A DNA stretch of 64,000 bases, taken from the NCBI RefSeq assembly GCF_030362855.1, contig NZ_JAUCBP010000001.1, positions 193,613 through 257,612 of the forward strand, in the 5' to 3' direction. Origin of the DNA: Neoalteromonas arenosi (GTDB lineage: Bacteria; Pseudomonadota; Gammaproteobacteria; Enterobacterales; Alteromonadaceae). Within the stretch, counting starts at the first letter, position 1. Each line of letters starts with the position of its first letter. Made by a program: the position numbers and the translations under genes. Below the pieces are notes generated by a model. The model ran no database searches. It was given only the letters and a program-made list of their open reading frames with translations, and had not been told where the DNA came from. This document shows, piece after piece, positions 56,293-64,000 of the stretch.

Positions 56293-58344
56293 ATGCTAAA
56301 TAAGCTATTTAAACCCTGCTTACTGGCACTGGCTATCACGGCTGGTAGCGCTTCGGCGAATGCCGCTAGCTTTGAAATTGAACATCTGCCGCAAGTACAA
56401 CACGCTGGCAATATCACCGTTGCGCCTAATGGTAACGTTACGGCTTACACCTTAAGTCAGCCTCGAGACTTAATTGCGGGTGATGAAGACGGTGTAGCCG
56501 ATACGCATATCTACATTATACGCGATGATGAATCGCCAAGCTTATTTGTCGGCGGTCAGGGCAGCGTTTCTGGTTTGCAATTCAGTGCTGATAGTCAAAC
56601 GCTGTTTTTCAAAACTCAGCGCGACGGGGATAAAAATACGGCGCTTTACTCGATCTCATTATCCGGCGGTGAAGCGCAGAAGCGGTTTGAATTTGATACT
56701 GGGATCGGCGACTACGCAGTCGCTGCTGATGGTAAGACACTTTATTTCGTTGCCCGCCCTAAAGATGACAAAGAAGATCTGACTGGCAAGGGATTTAAAG
56801 CCTATGCGTTTGAAGAAGATCACCGTTTAGCGGCGTTGTGGCAGGTTGACCTCAGCGATAGCGATGCTAAGGCAGAGGTGCTTTTTAATACGGGAAATAT
56901 ATCCAATTTTGATTTGTCAAAAGACGGCAAGTCTATTGTCGTAGCTGCCGCACCGACCAATCTGATTGATGACTTTTACATGAAGCGTGATTTACACGTT
57001 ATCAGTACACAAACCGGAGCAGTCAGTAATACGATTGATGTCCCTGGTAAACTCGGCACGTTTGAATTTTCCGATGATGGCGAGCAAATTGCGTTTCTGG
57101 GCGGCACCGACATTCACGACACCTCAGCTGGGGTGTTGATGCTAGCTGATGCCGATAATCCTGAATTCGTCCAACTCACTAAAGATGCTCTACAGCATAT
57201 TCAAGATATCGATTGGTTAGATGACGACATCCTTGCCGTTGCGCATCGTGGTGTTGAAAGCGCCCTTGTCGTTTATGCAACAGATGGTGATGAAAAGCGC
57301 ACTTATCGCACATCATCTGACATTGTTGTACGCAGTGCTGATGTGGGTGACGACGAAATTCGCTTTACTGCAGACAGCCCCATGCATCCCCGCGAAGTAT
57401 TTAAGATCAGGCGTGGCAAGTCAGAGAAACTTACCAATCACAATGCCTGGTTAGCTGATATTGACTTGGCACCACAATCAACATTTAGCTTTGAGGCTCG
57501 CGACGGTGCTGTCGTTGAAGGCTTGCTAATCACGCCCAAAGGCGCAGCTCCAGAAGGCGGTTGGCCGTTGATCCTGACCGTACACGGCGGCCCTGAGGCA
57601 CACTACAGCGATGGATGGTTAACAGCATACTCACTCGCGGGGCAATTCGGAGCCGCTGATGGTTACGCCGTGTTTTATCCTAATTATCGCGGCTCTACGG
57701 GTCGAGGCGTCGCATTTGCGAAAGAACATCAAGACGACTACGCCGGTAAAGAGTTTAACGACCTAGTTGATGGCGTAAACGCACTTGCAGAAGCGGGATT
57801 AGTTAATCGCGACCGTGTGGGAATCACTGGCGGCTCATATGGTGGGTATGCATCCATGTGGGGCGCGACAGCTCTGACTGAACACTTTGCAGCCTCAGTC
57901 GCATTCGTTGGTATCTCCAATCAGGTATCAAAATTTGGTACCAGTGATATCCCCAATGAAATGCACTTAGTGCATTCGTTAAAATGGCCTTGGGAAGACA
58001 ATTGGATGAACTTAATCGAACGTTCGCCAATTTTCCATGCGGGTAAAAGTACAACGCCGACCTTAATTTTACATGGCGAGGAAGACACTCGTGTACATCC
58101 AAGCCAGTCTATGGAGCTATTCCGTTCAATGAAGGTTAGAACTGATACACCAGTTCGCTTAGTGTTTTATCCCGGTGAAGGGCATGGCAATCGCAAAGCA
58201 GCTGCACAATATGACTATGCACTGCGCCTGATGCGTTGGATGGATACGTATTTGGCACTAGACGCTACTCGTGATGCGCCGATGCCTGCGTTTGATTTGG
58301 GGATGTCAGAGCGTCTCAAAGGTGAAGAAGATGCCACAGAGTAG
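56293..58344 (+). CDS. S9 family prolyl oligopeptidase
   Basis: A 683-residue secreted serine peptidase. A signal peptide (LLALAITAGSASANA) is followed by an N-terminal beta-propeller (to about 400) with repeats such as SADSQTLFFKTQRDG and DGKTLYFVARP. The C-terminal alpha/beta hydrolase domain has oxyanion segment LILTVHGGPEAHYSDGW, nucleophile S515 in GITGGSYGGYASMWG, aspartate in HGEEDTRVHPSQS and histidine in YPGEGHGNRK. It is a dipeptidyl/acylaminoacyl peptidase type. It has its own promoter in the 241-bp gap upstream and a terminator at 58364. Confidence 0.92.
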   Translation: MLNKLFKPCLLALAITAGSASANAASFEIEHLPQVQHAGNITVAPNGNVTAYTLSQPRDLIAGDEDGVADTHIYIIRDDESPSLFVGGQGSVSGLQFSADSQTLFFKTQRDGDKNTALYSISLSGGEAQKRFEFDTGIGDYAVAADGKTLYFVARPKDDKEDLTGKGFKAYAFEEDHRLAALWQVDLSDSDAKAEVLFNTGNISNFDLSKDGKSIVVAAAPTNLIDDFYMKRDLHVISTQTGAVSNTIDVPGKLGTFEFSDDGEQIAFLGGTDIHDTSAGVLMLADADNPEFVQLTKDALQHIQDIDWLDDDILAVAHRGVESALVVYATDGDEKRTYRTSSDIVVRSADVGDDEIRFTADSPMHPREVFKIRRGKSEKLTNHNAWLADIDLAPQSTFSFEARDGAVVEGLLITPKGAAPEGGWPLILTVHGGPEAHYSDGWLTAYSLAGQFGAADGYAVFYPNYRGSTGRGVAFAKEHQDDYAGKEFNDLVDGVNALAEAGLVNRDRVGITGGSYGGYASMWGATALTEHFAASVAFVGISNQVSKFGTSDIPNEMHLVHSLKWPWEDNWMNLIERSPIFHAGKSTTPTLILHGEEDTRVHPSQSMELFRSMKVRTDTPVRLVFYPGEGHGNRKAAAQYDYALRLMRWMDTYLALDATRDAPMPAFDLGMSERLKGEEDATE

Positions 58345-58363
58345 CCACTAACGAGAAACACAG

Positions 58364-58387
58364 GCCAGCGCTAGTCGCTGGCTTTTT
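58364..58387 (+). terminator. Intrinsic terminator after S9 peptidase
   Basis: Stem GCCAGCG/CGCTGGC with loop CTAGT, then five T. It overlaps the last codons of the convergent transporter gene, whose stop starts at 58371. Confidence 0.88.
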
Positions 58388-59453
58388 CGTTGTTGAGCGG
58401 CCGATTCCTAAACCAAGCAGCAAGGCTCGAACCAGTGATGTTCATCAACGGACCAAAGACCGCTGGCGCAAGTCCCATAGTCGCCACGCGGCCCATTTCA
58501 ACGGCGATCCCTGACGCCAATCCCGAGTTTTGCATGCCGACTTCAAACGCTAGTGTTCGAGCCGATGCTTGATCCATTCCCGCTATGCGGCCAACGCCAT
58601 AGCCTATTGTGTAGCCCAATGCGTTATGCACTAACACAACCACGATGAGCAGCCCGCCAATAGTCAATAAAGAATCTCTGCCTGCTGCGGTGATAATCGC
58701 AATAATTATGGCAATCCCGGCCATAGAAATCAGCGGCATGAATCGGTCAAACCAAACCGCACGACCGTGGAAAAAATGGTTAAAGAGCAAACCTGCCATG
58801 ATCGGCAGCAAGACCATTTTACTGATACTCCAGAACATAGCGAGAAGGTCTATAGCGACAAGTTCTCCGGCAAATAAACCCATTAAGTAAGGTGTAATAA
58901 ACGGCGCCAAAAGCGTTGATACGGCTGTTAAAGACAGTGACAATGCCAAGTTCGCCTTGGCAATAAAAGCCATTACATTGGAAGCCAAACCGCCAGGCGC
59001 GCAACCAACGAGTATTATGCCTGCAGCAATTTCAGGCGGAAAGTGAGTCAAGGTTGCCAATGTAAAACCAATTAATGGCATCATGCTGTATTGGCAAAGC
59101 AGCCCAATCAACACATTACGCGGCGTTTTAAATACAGCGGCAAAATCGAGAAAGCTCAGAGACGCGCCCATACCGAACATGATGATCATCAGTAGCGGTA
59201 CAATTAAAGATGTAGTTTGGAATTCTCCAATGGCTAAAAACCACTGTGGATATTGCAGTGCCACAATGACTGCAGCGAAAATAGTAAAGGTATAGCTAAA
59301 CGTGGCATAGCGCTCTGAACCCCGTAATGCAATGGCAATAGCAATCATTGTTGCAGCGCCAAAGTTCGCTGCTAGCTCGATAGCACCCAACATCCAGCTG
59401 CCAGTTGATACCGCAATAAGGACGCCAACTAAAATCGAGCGTATACGCGGCAT
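58371..59453 (-). CDS. Bile acid:sodium symporter family transporter
   Basis: A 360-residue inner-membrane protein of the BASS/SBF family with about ten helices. The sodium-binding crossover region has GMGASLSFLDFAAVFKTPRNVLIGLLCQYSMMPL, then ILVGCAPGGLASNVMAFIAKANLALSLSLTAVSTLLAP and FEVGMQNSGLASGIAVEMG. Family substrates include bile acids, pantoate and other organic anions. It lies 2 bp downstream of galM and in an operon led by a LacI regulator, so the substrate here may be a sugar acid or related anion (inference). Start ATG 59453. Confidence 0.87.
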   Translation of the reverse strand: MPRIRSILVGVLIAVSTGSWMLGAIELAANFGAATMIAIAIALRGSERYATFSYTFTIFAAVIVALQYPQWFLAIGEFQTTSLIVPLLMIIMFGMGASLSFLDFAAVFKTPRNVLIGLLCQYSMMPLIGFTLATLTHFPPEIAAGIILVGCAPGGLASNVMAFIAKANLALSLSLTAVSTLLAPFITPYLMGLFAGELVAIDLLAMFWSISKMVLLPIMAGLLFNHFFHGRAVWFDRFMPLISMAGIAIIIAIITAAGRDSLLTIGGLLIVVVLVHNALGYTIGYGVGRIAGMDQASARTLAFEVGMQNSGLASGIAVEMGRVATMGLAPAVFGPLMNITGSSLAAWFRNRPLNNEKASD

Positions 59454-59455
59454 TG

Positions 59456-60391
59456 TTAAGCAAGCTCAATACGATAAACAATACTGTGTTGCTGAACCGT
59501 ATTAGGTTGTAATATACCTTGTATACCACCGCTACTTTTAGGTGCATCAGCACCAAAATGAGGCTCAACGCAGATCCCTTGGTTTTGCTCAAATTGGTCA
59601 CCTAAGTAAAAGCCGGTATAAAACTGTGCTGCCGGATAATCTGATGTTACCGTCAACGCCAATTTCTCATCCGCACTGGTGATTCGCGTCTGTTGCACTG
59701 TATCGGCAAAGATAAAATTGTGGTCCAAAATTGCCCATGCACTGTGCTGGTCCAAACGCACGGGTTTGGAAAAATCAAACAAGCTCTGATCAACCGCTTT
59801 GGGTTTGTCTTTTGGCAAACCATCTTCGTCTTTCGGAACGAAGTGCGTAGCATTTGAGACGATGGTTTGCGCCAAACCTGATAAACCGGAATCAGCGCCA
59901 TTAAGATTAAAGTAACTATGGCCTGTAGGACCACACACTGTGGCTTTAGGCGATTGGGAATTCATGGTCATATACAACGCATTGCCAATGATTGCGTATT
60001 TAACCGTAAAATTAATCGGGCCTGGATAACCATTCCAGCCATCTTCACCTTGCCAGTGTAAGGTCAGTTCAGTATCCGACTGCTCAGATACCTCCCACGT
60101 TTGCCGATCTAATGCATTGGGACCGCCGTGCAAATGGTTACAGCCATCGTTGATCGATAATTGAATAACCTGCTTGTCCACTTCGACTTGGCCATTGCCA
60201 ATCCGGTTAGCAAAAGGACCTGCGACACAGCCGAGATAAAAAGGATCACTGTAATACTCTTGGAGTACTTTATGACCTAACACAATGTGACGCGGCTGGC
60301 CATCAACTTGAACCACCCAATCAATAATACGTGCGCCATAGTCGGCTATAGTGACCTGCATGCCAGGTGAAACTAGGTGATAAGTTTGCAT
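59456..60391 (-). CDS. galM: Aldose 1-epimerase
   Basis: A 311-residue mutarotase that interconverts alpha and beta anomers of galactose and other aldoses. The substrate-binding loop NHLHGGPNALDRQTWEV, the catalytic histidine in PTGHSYFNLNG and the catalytic glutamate in QGICVEPHFGADAPK are all present. It sits 2 bp ahead of the transporter and 8 bp behind the LacI regulator, so it is part of one operon. Galactose is likely because a GalT-related gene lies across the divergent gap. Confidence 0.9.
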   Translation of the reverse strand: MQTYHLVSPGMQVTIADYGARIIDWVVQVDGQPRHIVLGHKVLQEYYSDPFYLGCVAGPFANRIGNGQVEVDKQVIQLSINDGCNHLHGGPNALDRQTWEVSEQSDTELTLHWQGEDGWNGYPGPINFTVKYAIIGNALYMTMNSQSPKATVCGPTGHSYFNLNGADSGLSGLAQTIVSNATHFVPKDEDGLPKDKPKAVDQSLFDFSKPVRLDQHSAWAILDHNFIFADTVQQTRITSADEKLALTVTSDYPAAQFYTGFYLGDQFEQNQGICVEPHFGADAPKSSGGIQGILQPNTVQQHSIVYRIELA

Positions 60392-60399
60392 AGCTGTCC

Positions 60400-61401
60400 T
60401 TAAATTTTGCGGACCGAGTCTCGCTTAACTATAGTCGGCTGATATTTATAGGTTGTGTCTTCCGAAGGCAGGATCCCTTGCGCGTACTGCAGTGCTAGCT
60501 CCGTAGCTTTTGAGGCCATCATTTCGATGGGGTAGCGCAACGTTGTGAGTTTTGGACGACAGTACTTCGCTAACAAGATGTCATCATAACCAATCACTGA
60601 CACTTCGCGAGGCACATCAAAACCATGGTCGAGTAACATTGCCATTGCGCCGGCTGCCATTGCATCGTTGTAGGCTAATACCGCGGTAAAATCAGCGCCT
60701 TTTGACATTAAATTTTGGACCGCTGCTTCACCACCTTCTTGATTGGGCGGTCCATATTCAATGTTAACTTCTGGCAAATCTATATTTGCCGCAGCAAGCG
60801 CTTCTTGGATTCCTGCAATGCGATGCAATGGATCATCAATTGGGAAATCACTGGAAATAACAGCAAGCTTGGTATGCCCTTGTCGGATCATATACTCCGC
60901 CATTAGGCGTCCCCCCGCTTGATTGTCTAACCACACGCAACGCGAGGCGATTTCAGGGATAAAGCGATTAATAAGCACCATACCCGGTACTTCGCGGGCT
61001 AGCTCAATAAGTTGACCATCAGGCAGTGACTTGCTGTGGACTACCATAGCATCACAACGGTGACTCAGCAGCGTTCCTATCGCCTTTTGCTCGTGCTCCA
61101 AACCAATGGAGCCACCACTGATAAGAATTTGCGTATCGTGCTTGCGTGCAACTGTTTCTACGCCATGAGCTAACGCGGCAAAAAATGGCTCGTAGAGATC
61201 TGCAATAACAACCCCTACCGCGTCACTGCGACTATTTGCTAAAGCTCGTGCATTGGCATTTGGGCGATAATTTAGCTCTTTGATAATAGACTTAACGCGC
61301 TCGCGCGTCGCACGACCTACTTTGGGGCCATCGTTCAACACTCGAGAAACCGTTGCTTGCGATACGCCAGCGGCATCTGCGATTTCTTTCATTGTTGCCA
61401 T
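60400..61401 (-). CDS. LacI family transcriptional regulator
   Basis: A 333-residue repressor from ATG 61401 (MATMKEIADAAGVSQ), preceded by AGGGG; the frame extends 16 codons upstream without a family match. The DNA-binding helix-turn-helix ATVSRVLNDGPKVGRATRERV is followed by a hinge and a periplasmic-binding-protein-like effector domain (VGVVIADLYEPFFAALAHGVE...). It resembles GalR/GalS-type regulators. It leads the galM-transporter operon and is divergent from the GalT-like gene; two CG-centred operator-like sites lie in the gap, so autoregulation is likely. Confidence 0.93.
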   Translation of the reverse strand: MATMKEIADAAGVSQATVSRVLNDGPKVGRATRERVKSIIKELNYRPNANARALANSRSDAVGVVIADLYEPFFAALAHGVETVARKHDTQILISGGSIGLEHEQKAIGTLLSHRCDAMVVHSKSLPDGQLIELAREVPGMVLINRFIPEIASRCVWLDNQAGGRLMAEYMIRQGHTKLAVISSDFPIDDPLHRIAGIQEALAAANIDLPEVNIEYGPPNQEGGEAAVQNLMSKGADFTAVLAYNDAMAAGAMAMLLDHGFDVPREVSVIGYDDILLAKYCRPKLTTLRYPIEMMASKATELALQYAQGILPSEDTTYKYQPTIVKRDSVRKI

Positions 61402-61523
61402 AAAACAGCCCCTGCTACTAATTAAAAAGCGACACGCGAACATTATCACGCAAAGCGGATAAATTATGATAAATACGTTTTTTTGTAATTCATAGTTTTT
61501 TACATTAAAAAAGTTTGCAAAAA

Positions 61524-61543
61524 CAGGGAAAGCGTATACCCTT
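61524..61543. promoter_or_regulatory. Candidate LacI-family operator 1
   Basis: CAGGGAAAGCGTATACCCTT. GGG and CCC arms are placed symmetrically around a central CG, which is the hallmark of LacI/GalR-family operators. It agrees with the second site at 17 of 20 positions. It is 122 bp upstream of the LacI start. Confidence 0.6.
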
Positions 61544-61705
61544 ATGTAAAGCTTTTGTTAAGTTTAGAACCTCATGTGCCTTACATAGATGTCGGTGAAA
61601 ACACTCTTGACTTAAGCAAAACGGCCTAAAGCATTGATAAAAATAAGAATAACTGCTGTTTTATGGGTTTGTTAGTTTGATCAGCGAAAGGTTTTTTTTG
61701 AATCA

Positions 61706-61725
61706 CAGGGAAACCGCATTCCCTT
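61706..61725. promoter_or_regulatory. Candidate LacI-family operator 2
   Basis: CAGGGAAACCGCATTCCCTT. Symmetrical GGGAA and TTCCC arms around a central CG. It matches operator 1 at 17 of 20 bases. It ends 37 bp before the GalT-like ATG, a position suited to repression of that gene. Confidence 0.6.
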
Positions 61726-61762
61726 TCGCCACAAATTAATCTTGGGTACAACGGGACACACT

Positions 61763-62374
61763 ATGAATTCAGAACAACATGTAGTCGTAGAAACTCGCTC
61801 AAACAACGCATCTAGCCACCGCGATAAGCGTCGCTCGTTGCACATTGAAACGCAAACTACCTTCGCCGAACTAAGCCCTATCGAACGCTTGGCAATAATT
61901 GAAGAATGGCAGGCAGAAAGGGCTAGCACTGGCAACTTTTTGGGCGAGGTTGATTTTATTCGCAGCAAAACCAGCATCCCCGCGCAACAGCAAGACTTGC
62001 TCGTTAGTGAGAATCAACACTGGGCAATCTACGTTCCCACCGATAATCGAGCGCCATTTGCGACATTATTAGTGCCTAAAGATGCAGCCAATGCTTTGGA
62101 TGAGCTTGATCAAGAGCAGCTCGATAGCTTAGCGTGTCTAATTGCTAAGATGTCTACGCGGTATGATAATTTAATGATGTCGTCAGTAGCTTTGTATATT
62201 CGTTGGCACACTTCACCAGCAGGTCTACATGCGACACTCGAACCACAGAGTGTCGATTGTGATAGCGCATTTGGCACTATGCGGTTTATTCATACTGACT
62301 TTACTGCGGAACAAACAGCCCGTCGTTTATCGAAGTTATCGGACATCCATTTTCGCGACATCTTTAGAATTTAA
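61763..62374 (+). CDS. Shortened galactose-1-phosphate uridylyltransferase homologue lacking HPH
   Basis: A 203-residue protein from ATG 61763 (ACGGGA 6 bases ahead). It resembles the C-terminal half of GalT. FAELSPIERLAIIEEWQAE (34-52), HWAIYVPTDNRAPFATLLVPK (87-106), STRYDNL (131-137), WHTSP (148-152), LHA (155-157) and FTAEQTARRLSKLSDIHFR (180-198) follow GalT order. The block between residues 56 and 80, where GalT carries its SNPHPHGQ active site, is replaced by a short unrelated linker, so the nucleophilic histidine is missing. The second His of the LHAH motif is T158. The rest of GalT is absent. It cannot be a normal transferase; it could be a binding or scaffold protein, or a decaying gene with intact frame. 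Confidence 0.75.
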   Translation: MNSEQHVVVETRSNNASSHRDKRRSLHIETQTTFAELSPIERLAIIEEWQAERASTGNFLGEVDFIRSKTSIPAQQQDLLVSENQHWAIYVPTDNRAPFATLLVPKDAANALDELDQEQLDSLACLIAKMSTRYDNLMMSSVALYIRWHTSPAGLHATLEPQSVDCDSAFGTMRFIHTDFTAEQTARRLSKLSDIHFRDIFRI

Positions 62375-62469
62375 CATCGAGTTAGGGAAAGTAAGCGTGT
62401 GGAAGTGACAGGACGCTGAGTTTCATGCTATTTATATGACTTTTAAAGTAGCTGAAGCTCAACGATTAG

Positions 62470-63162
62470 ATGGCAGAAACTTCCACGCTCAACATTACCC
62501 AGAACTTAACACATACCCTCGGACTCGCGATTTTGCGTGGCGATTTTGTCGACGCATTGCCGTCGGAGGCTGAAATTTGTGAACGCTTTGGCGTCAGCCG
62601 AAGTTCGACGCGAGAAGCGGTTAAGATGCTTTCTGCTAAAGGCCTCATTCGTTCGCGTCCTAAACAAGGGATCCGCATTCAACCAGAACGCAACTGGAAT
62701 ATGTTTGATCCCGACGTATTGAAGTGGACATTAGTCAGTAAACCGACACTGAATTTACTACGTGAGTTTTTTGAGATGCGTTTAGTGACTGATCCACAAG
62801 CCGCCGCTTTAGCGGCGCAGCACGCATTACCAGAAAATATCGTGGAGTTGCGTAAGTCGATAGACCGCATGCGAGACGCTGAGTCTGGGTTAGATGACTC
62901 GCTAGATGCAGACATTGCTTTCGTGACCGCACTGTTTGAAGCGACCCATAATCGCTTCTTTATACAACTGATTGAATTTACCAGCACGGCATTGCGGGTT
63001 ACATCGCGATACTCGAATCGGATGCAAGGTGTCAGCTTTTCGAACTTAGCCACGTGTATCGCGGTGTTTGACGCAATCGTACAGAAACAAGCTGACACAG
63101 CATTTGAGTTAGTCCAAAACATGCTGACGCAAATGATGGAGACGGTGCTCGCAGACACTTAG
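62470..63162 (+). CDS. GntR/FCD family regulator, DgoR-like
   Basis: A 230-residue regulator. The winged helix-turn-helix has LPSEAEICERFGVSRSSTREAVKMLSAKGLIRSRPKQGIRI. NWNMFDPDVLKWTL (75-88) is the bridging motif of DgoR (galactonate) regulators. In the C-terminal FCD domain, ADIAFVTALFEATHN has V152, VF-DAI has C196 and NMLTQMM has Q221 at the positions where metal-binding FCD proteins carry histidines, so it probably does not bind metal. It lies 95 bp behind the GalT-like gene. A sugar-acid effector is likely. Confidence 0.85.
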   Translation: MAETSTLNITQNLTHTLGLAILRGDFVDALPSEAEICERFGVSRSSTREAVKMLSAKGLIRSRPKQGIRIQPERNWNMFDPDVLKWTLVSKPTLNLLREFFEMRLVTDPQAAALAAQHALPENIVELRKSIDRMRDAESGLDDSLDADIAFVTALFEATHNRFFIQLIEFTSTALRVTSRYSNRMQGVSFSNLATCIAVFDAIVQKQADTAFELVQNMLTQMMETVLADT

Positions 63163-63206
63163 TTATTGCGCCCGTCGTAAAGTTTTAACTTAATAACGGG
63201 ACAATA

Positions 63207-64000
63207 ATGAAACTACGTTACCTTTTCGGTCTTTTTCTTTGCTTGACTTCATGGCCATATTTAGCAATCGATGCAGAAAAAGTGATTCCTCACTTACCTA
63301 CTGATATTACGCCGGAACTCAGTAATAGAGGCGAGCATCAGGTAGGCGTTAAAACACTATCCGCCGTCAATTTACAACACAGCAATCCACTTGACCCAAC
63401 TGAAACCGAACGAACATTGGTCTTTGAAATCTGGTACCCAGCAGCAGCCAATACCGCCCCTAACACGAGTTACGAAAATGAGGCCCGTTCCGGCGCGACG
63501 TTTAACTTACTGGCAAATGCTGCTCGTGACGTTGCGATAAAGAACGACCAAGATAAATACCCTGTCGTTGTGATCTCTCATGGGTACACCGGCTACCGCA
63601 CAATCATGTTTCACATTGCTGAACATTTGGCGTCCCACGGATATGTAGTGGTGGGCGTCGATCATACAGATTCAACCAACGCCGATGTGGACTTTACCGT
63701 TAACCCTGGCTCGGGATTTTTAAGTACTCTGATGAATCGCGCAACTGACCAACAGTTTGCATTGGAATGGCTCGCTACATCTGAATTCGCGGAACACGTT
63801 GATACGAGTAAAAGTGGACTAATCGGTTATTCGATGGGCGGCTTTGGTGCGATTAACACTATTGGTGGTTGTTACGCGTTTACACCTCAACATGTAGCAG
63901 CAATTAGTGGCTCTGACGATGAGCAGCAAAACGCGTTATTGACACAAGTGGTCAATCACTGTGCGGCCAAACGCGCCGAAGGCGCTGATGCCAGTTGGCA
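63207..64000 (+). CDS. Secreted alpha/beta hydrolase (PAF-acetylhydrolase-like), 3' truncated by window
   Basis: 264 residues are visible from ATG 63207 to the window edge, and the frame is open. A signal peptide (YLFGLFLCLTSWPYLA) is followed by FEIWYPAAANT, oxyanion segment VVVISHGYTGYRTIMFHIAEHLASHGYVVVGVDHTDS, and the nucleophile in LIGYSMGGFGAI. The overall layout is that of dienelactone hydrolase/platelet-activating-factor acetylhydrolase-like proteins. The acid and base of the triad lie beyond the edge or cannot be fixed. ACGGGACA ahead gives the ribosome site. It sits 44 bp behind the GntR gene. Confidence 0.8.
   Translation, partial: MKLRYLFGLFLCLTSWPYLAIDAEKVIPHLPTDITPELSNRGEHQVGVKTLSAVNLQHSNPLDPTETERTLVFEIWYPAAANTAPNTSYENEARSGATFNLLANAARDVAIKNDQDKYPVVVISHGYTGYRTIMFHIAEHLASHGYVVVGVDHTDSTNADVDFTVNPGSGFLSTLMNRATDQQFALEWLATSEFAEHVDTSKSGLIGYSMGGFGAINTIGGCYAFTPQHVAAISGSDDEQQNALLTQVVNHCAAKRAEGADASW

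Larger units (their letters stand above)
61402..61762. promoter_or_regulatory. Divergent regulatory region, 361 bp
   Basis: Separates the LacI operon from the GalT-like gene. It is AT-rich, with no reading frame of note, and contains two matching operator-like palindromes 182 bp apart (centres 61533/61534 and 61715/61716). It should hold two divergent promoters. I could not fix -35/-10 pairs with confidence. Confidence 0.65.

Noticed and set aside
1-64000. CRISPR arrays, tRNA or rRNA genes, insertion sequences, prophage
   Set aside because: No regularly spaced direct repeats, no cloverleaf-like conserved blocks, no transposase, no phage genes; the only recombinase is the chromosomal XerC.

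Overview
The window is a 64 kb chromosomal segment of a marine-type gammaproteobacterium. The evidence is gene content and order: lptM-lysA-dapF-DUF484-xerC-HAD, gmk-rpoZ-spoT-ridA-trmH-recG, hemCDXY, and mpl-ubiX. Base composition looks even and moderate throughout. I see no rRNA, tRNA, CRISPR array, insertion sequence or prophage. Species cannot be named from the sequence alone; an Arenicella-like lineage is only a guess.

Region by region. 1-6.3 kb: the 3'-truncated end of a chemotaxis receptor, a periplasmic DUF3299 protein, inorganic pyrophosphatase and fructose-1,6-bisphosphatase (all minus), then mpl-ubiX (plus) converging on rraA. 6.4-12.7 kb: a PAP2 phosphatase/glycosyltransferase-like pair, then the tightly packed lptM-lysA-dapF-DUF484-xerC-HAD operon. 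A perfect 34-bp palindrome lies where that operon meets cysE. 13.7-21.4 kb: uvrD behind a near-consensus LexA box, a double-receiver diguanylate cyclase, rarD, mgtE and recQ. 21.5-26.5 kb: a glutathione transferase, cytochrome c, a large membrane GGDEF-EAL protein and ribA. 26.7-38.3 kb is the more accessory part: a DUF3300 protein with an Arg/Gln-rich tail, PhzF, ATP-grasp and DsrE-like proteins, an M14-type metallopeptidase, a LysR/GST/flavin split-barrel cluster, a GH16 lipoprotein, an ECF sigma factor with a small membrane partner, a BaiN-type flavoprotein and a peroxiredoxin.

38.3-47.1 kb is a long minus-strand housekeeping block (rsmJ, recG, two tandem redoxins, trmH, ridA, spoT, rpoZ, gmk). 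47.2-53.6 kb holds cyaY, an esterase, a YHS protein and hemCDXY with a trailing double cupin. 53.8-58.3 kb holds a membrane J-domain protein paired with an OmpV-type outer-membrane protein, and an S9 peptidase.

58.4-64 kb is a sugar-linked locus: a BASS-family transporter, aldose 1-epimerase and a LacI regulator on the minus strand, facing a shortened galactose-1-phosphate uridylyltransferase homologue without its catalytic HPH segment, a DgoR-like GntR/FCD regulator and a truncated alpha/beta hydrolase. Two matched operator-like palindromes with a central CG lie in the divergent gap. This locus is the most unusual part of the window, and it appears to continue past the right edge.
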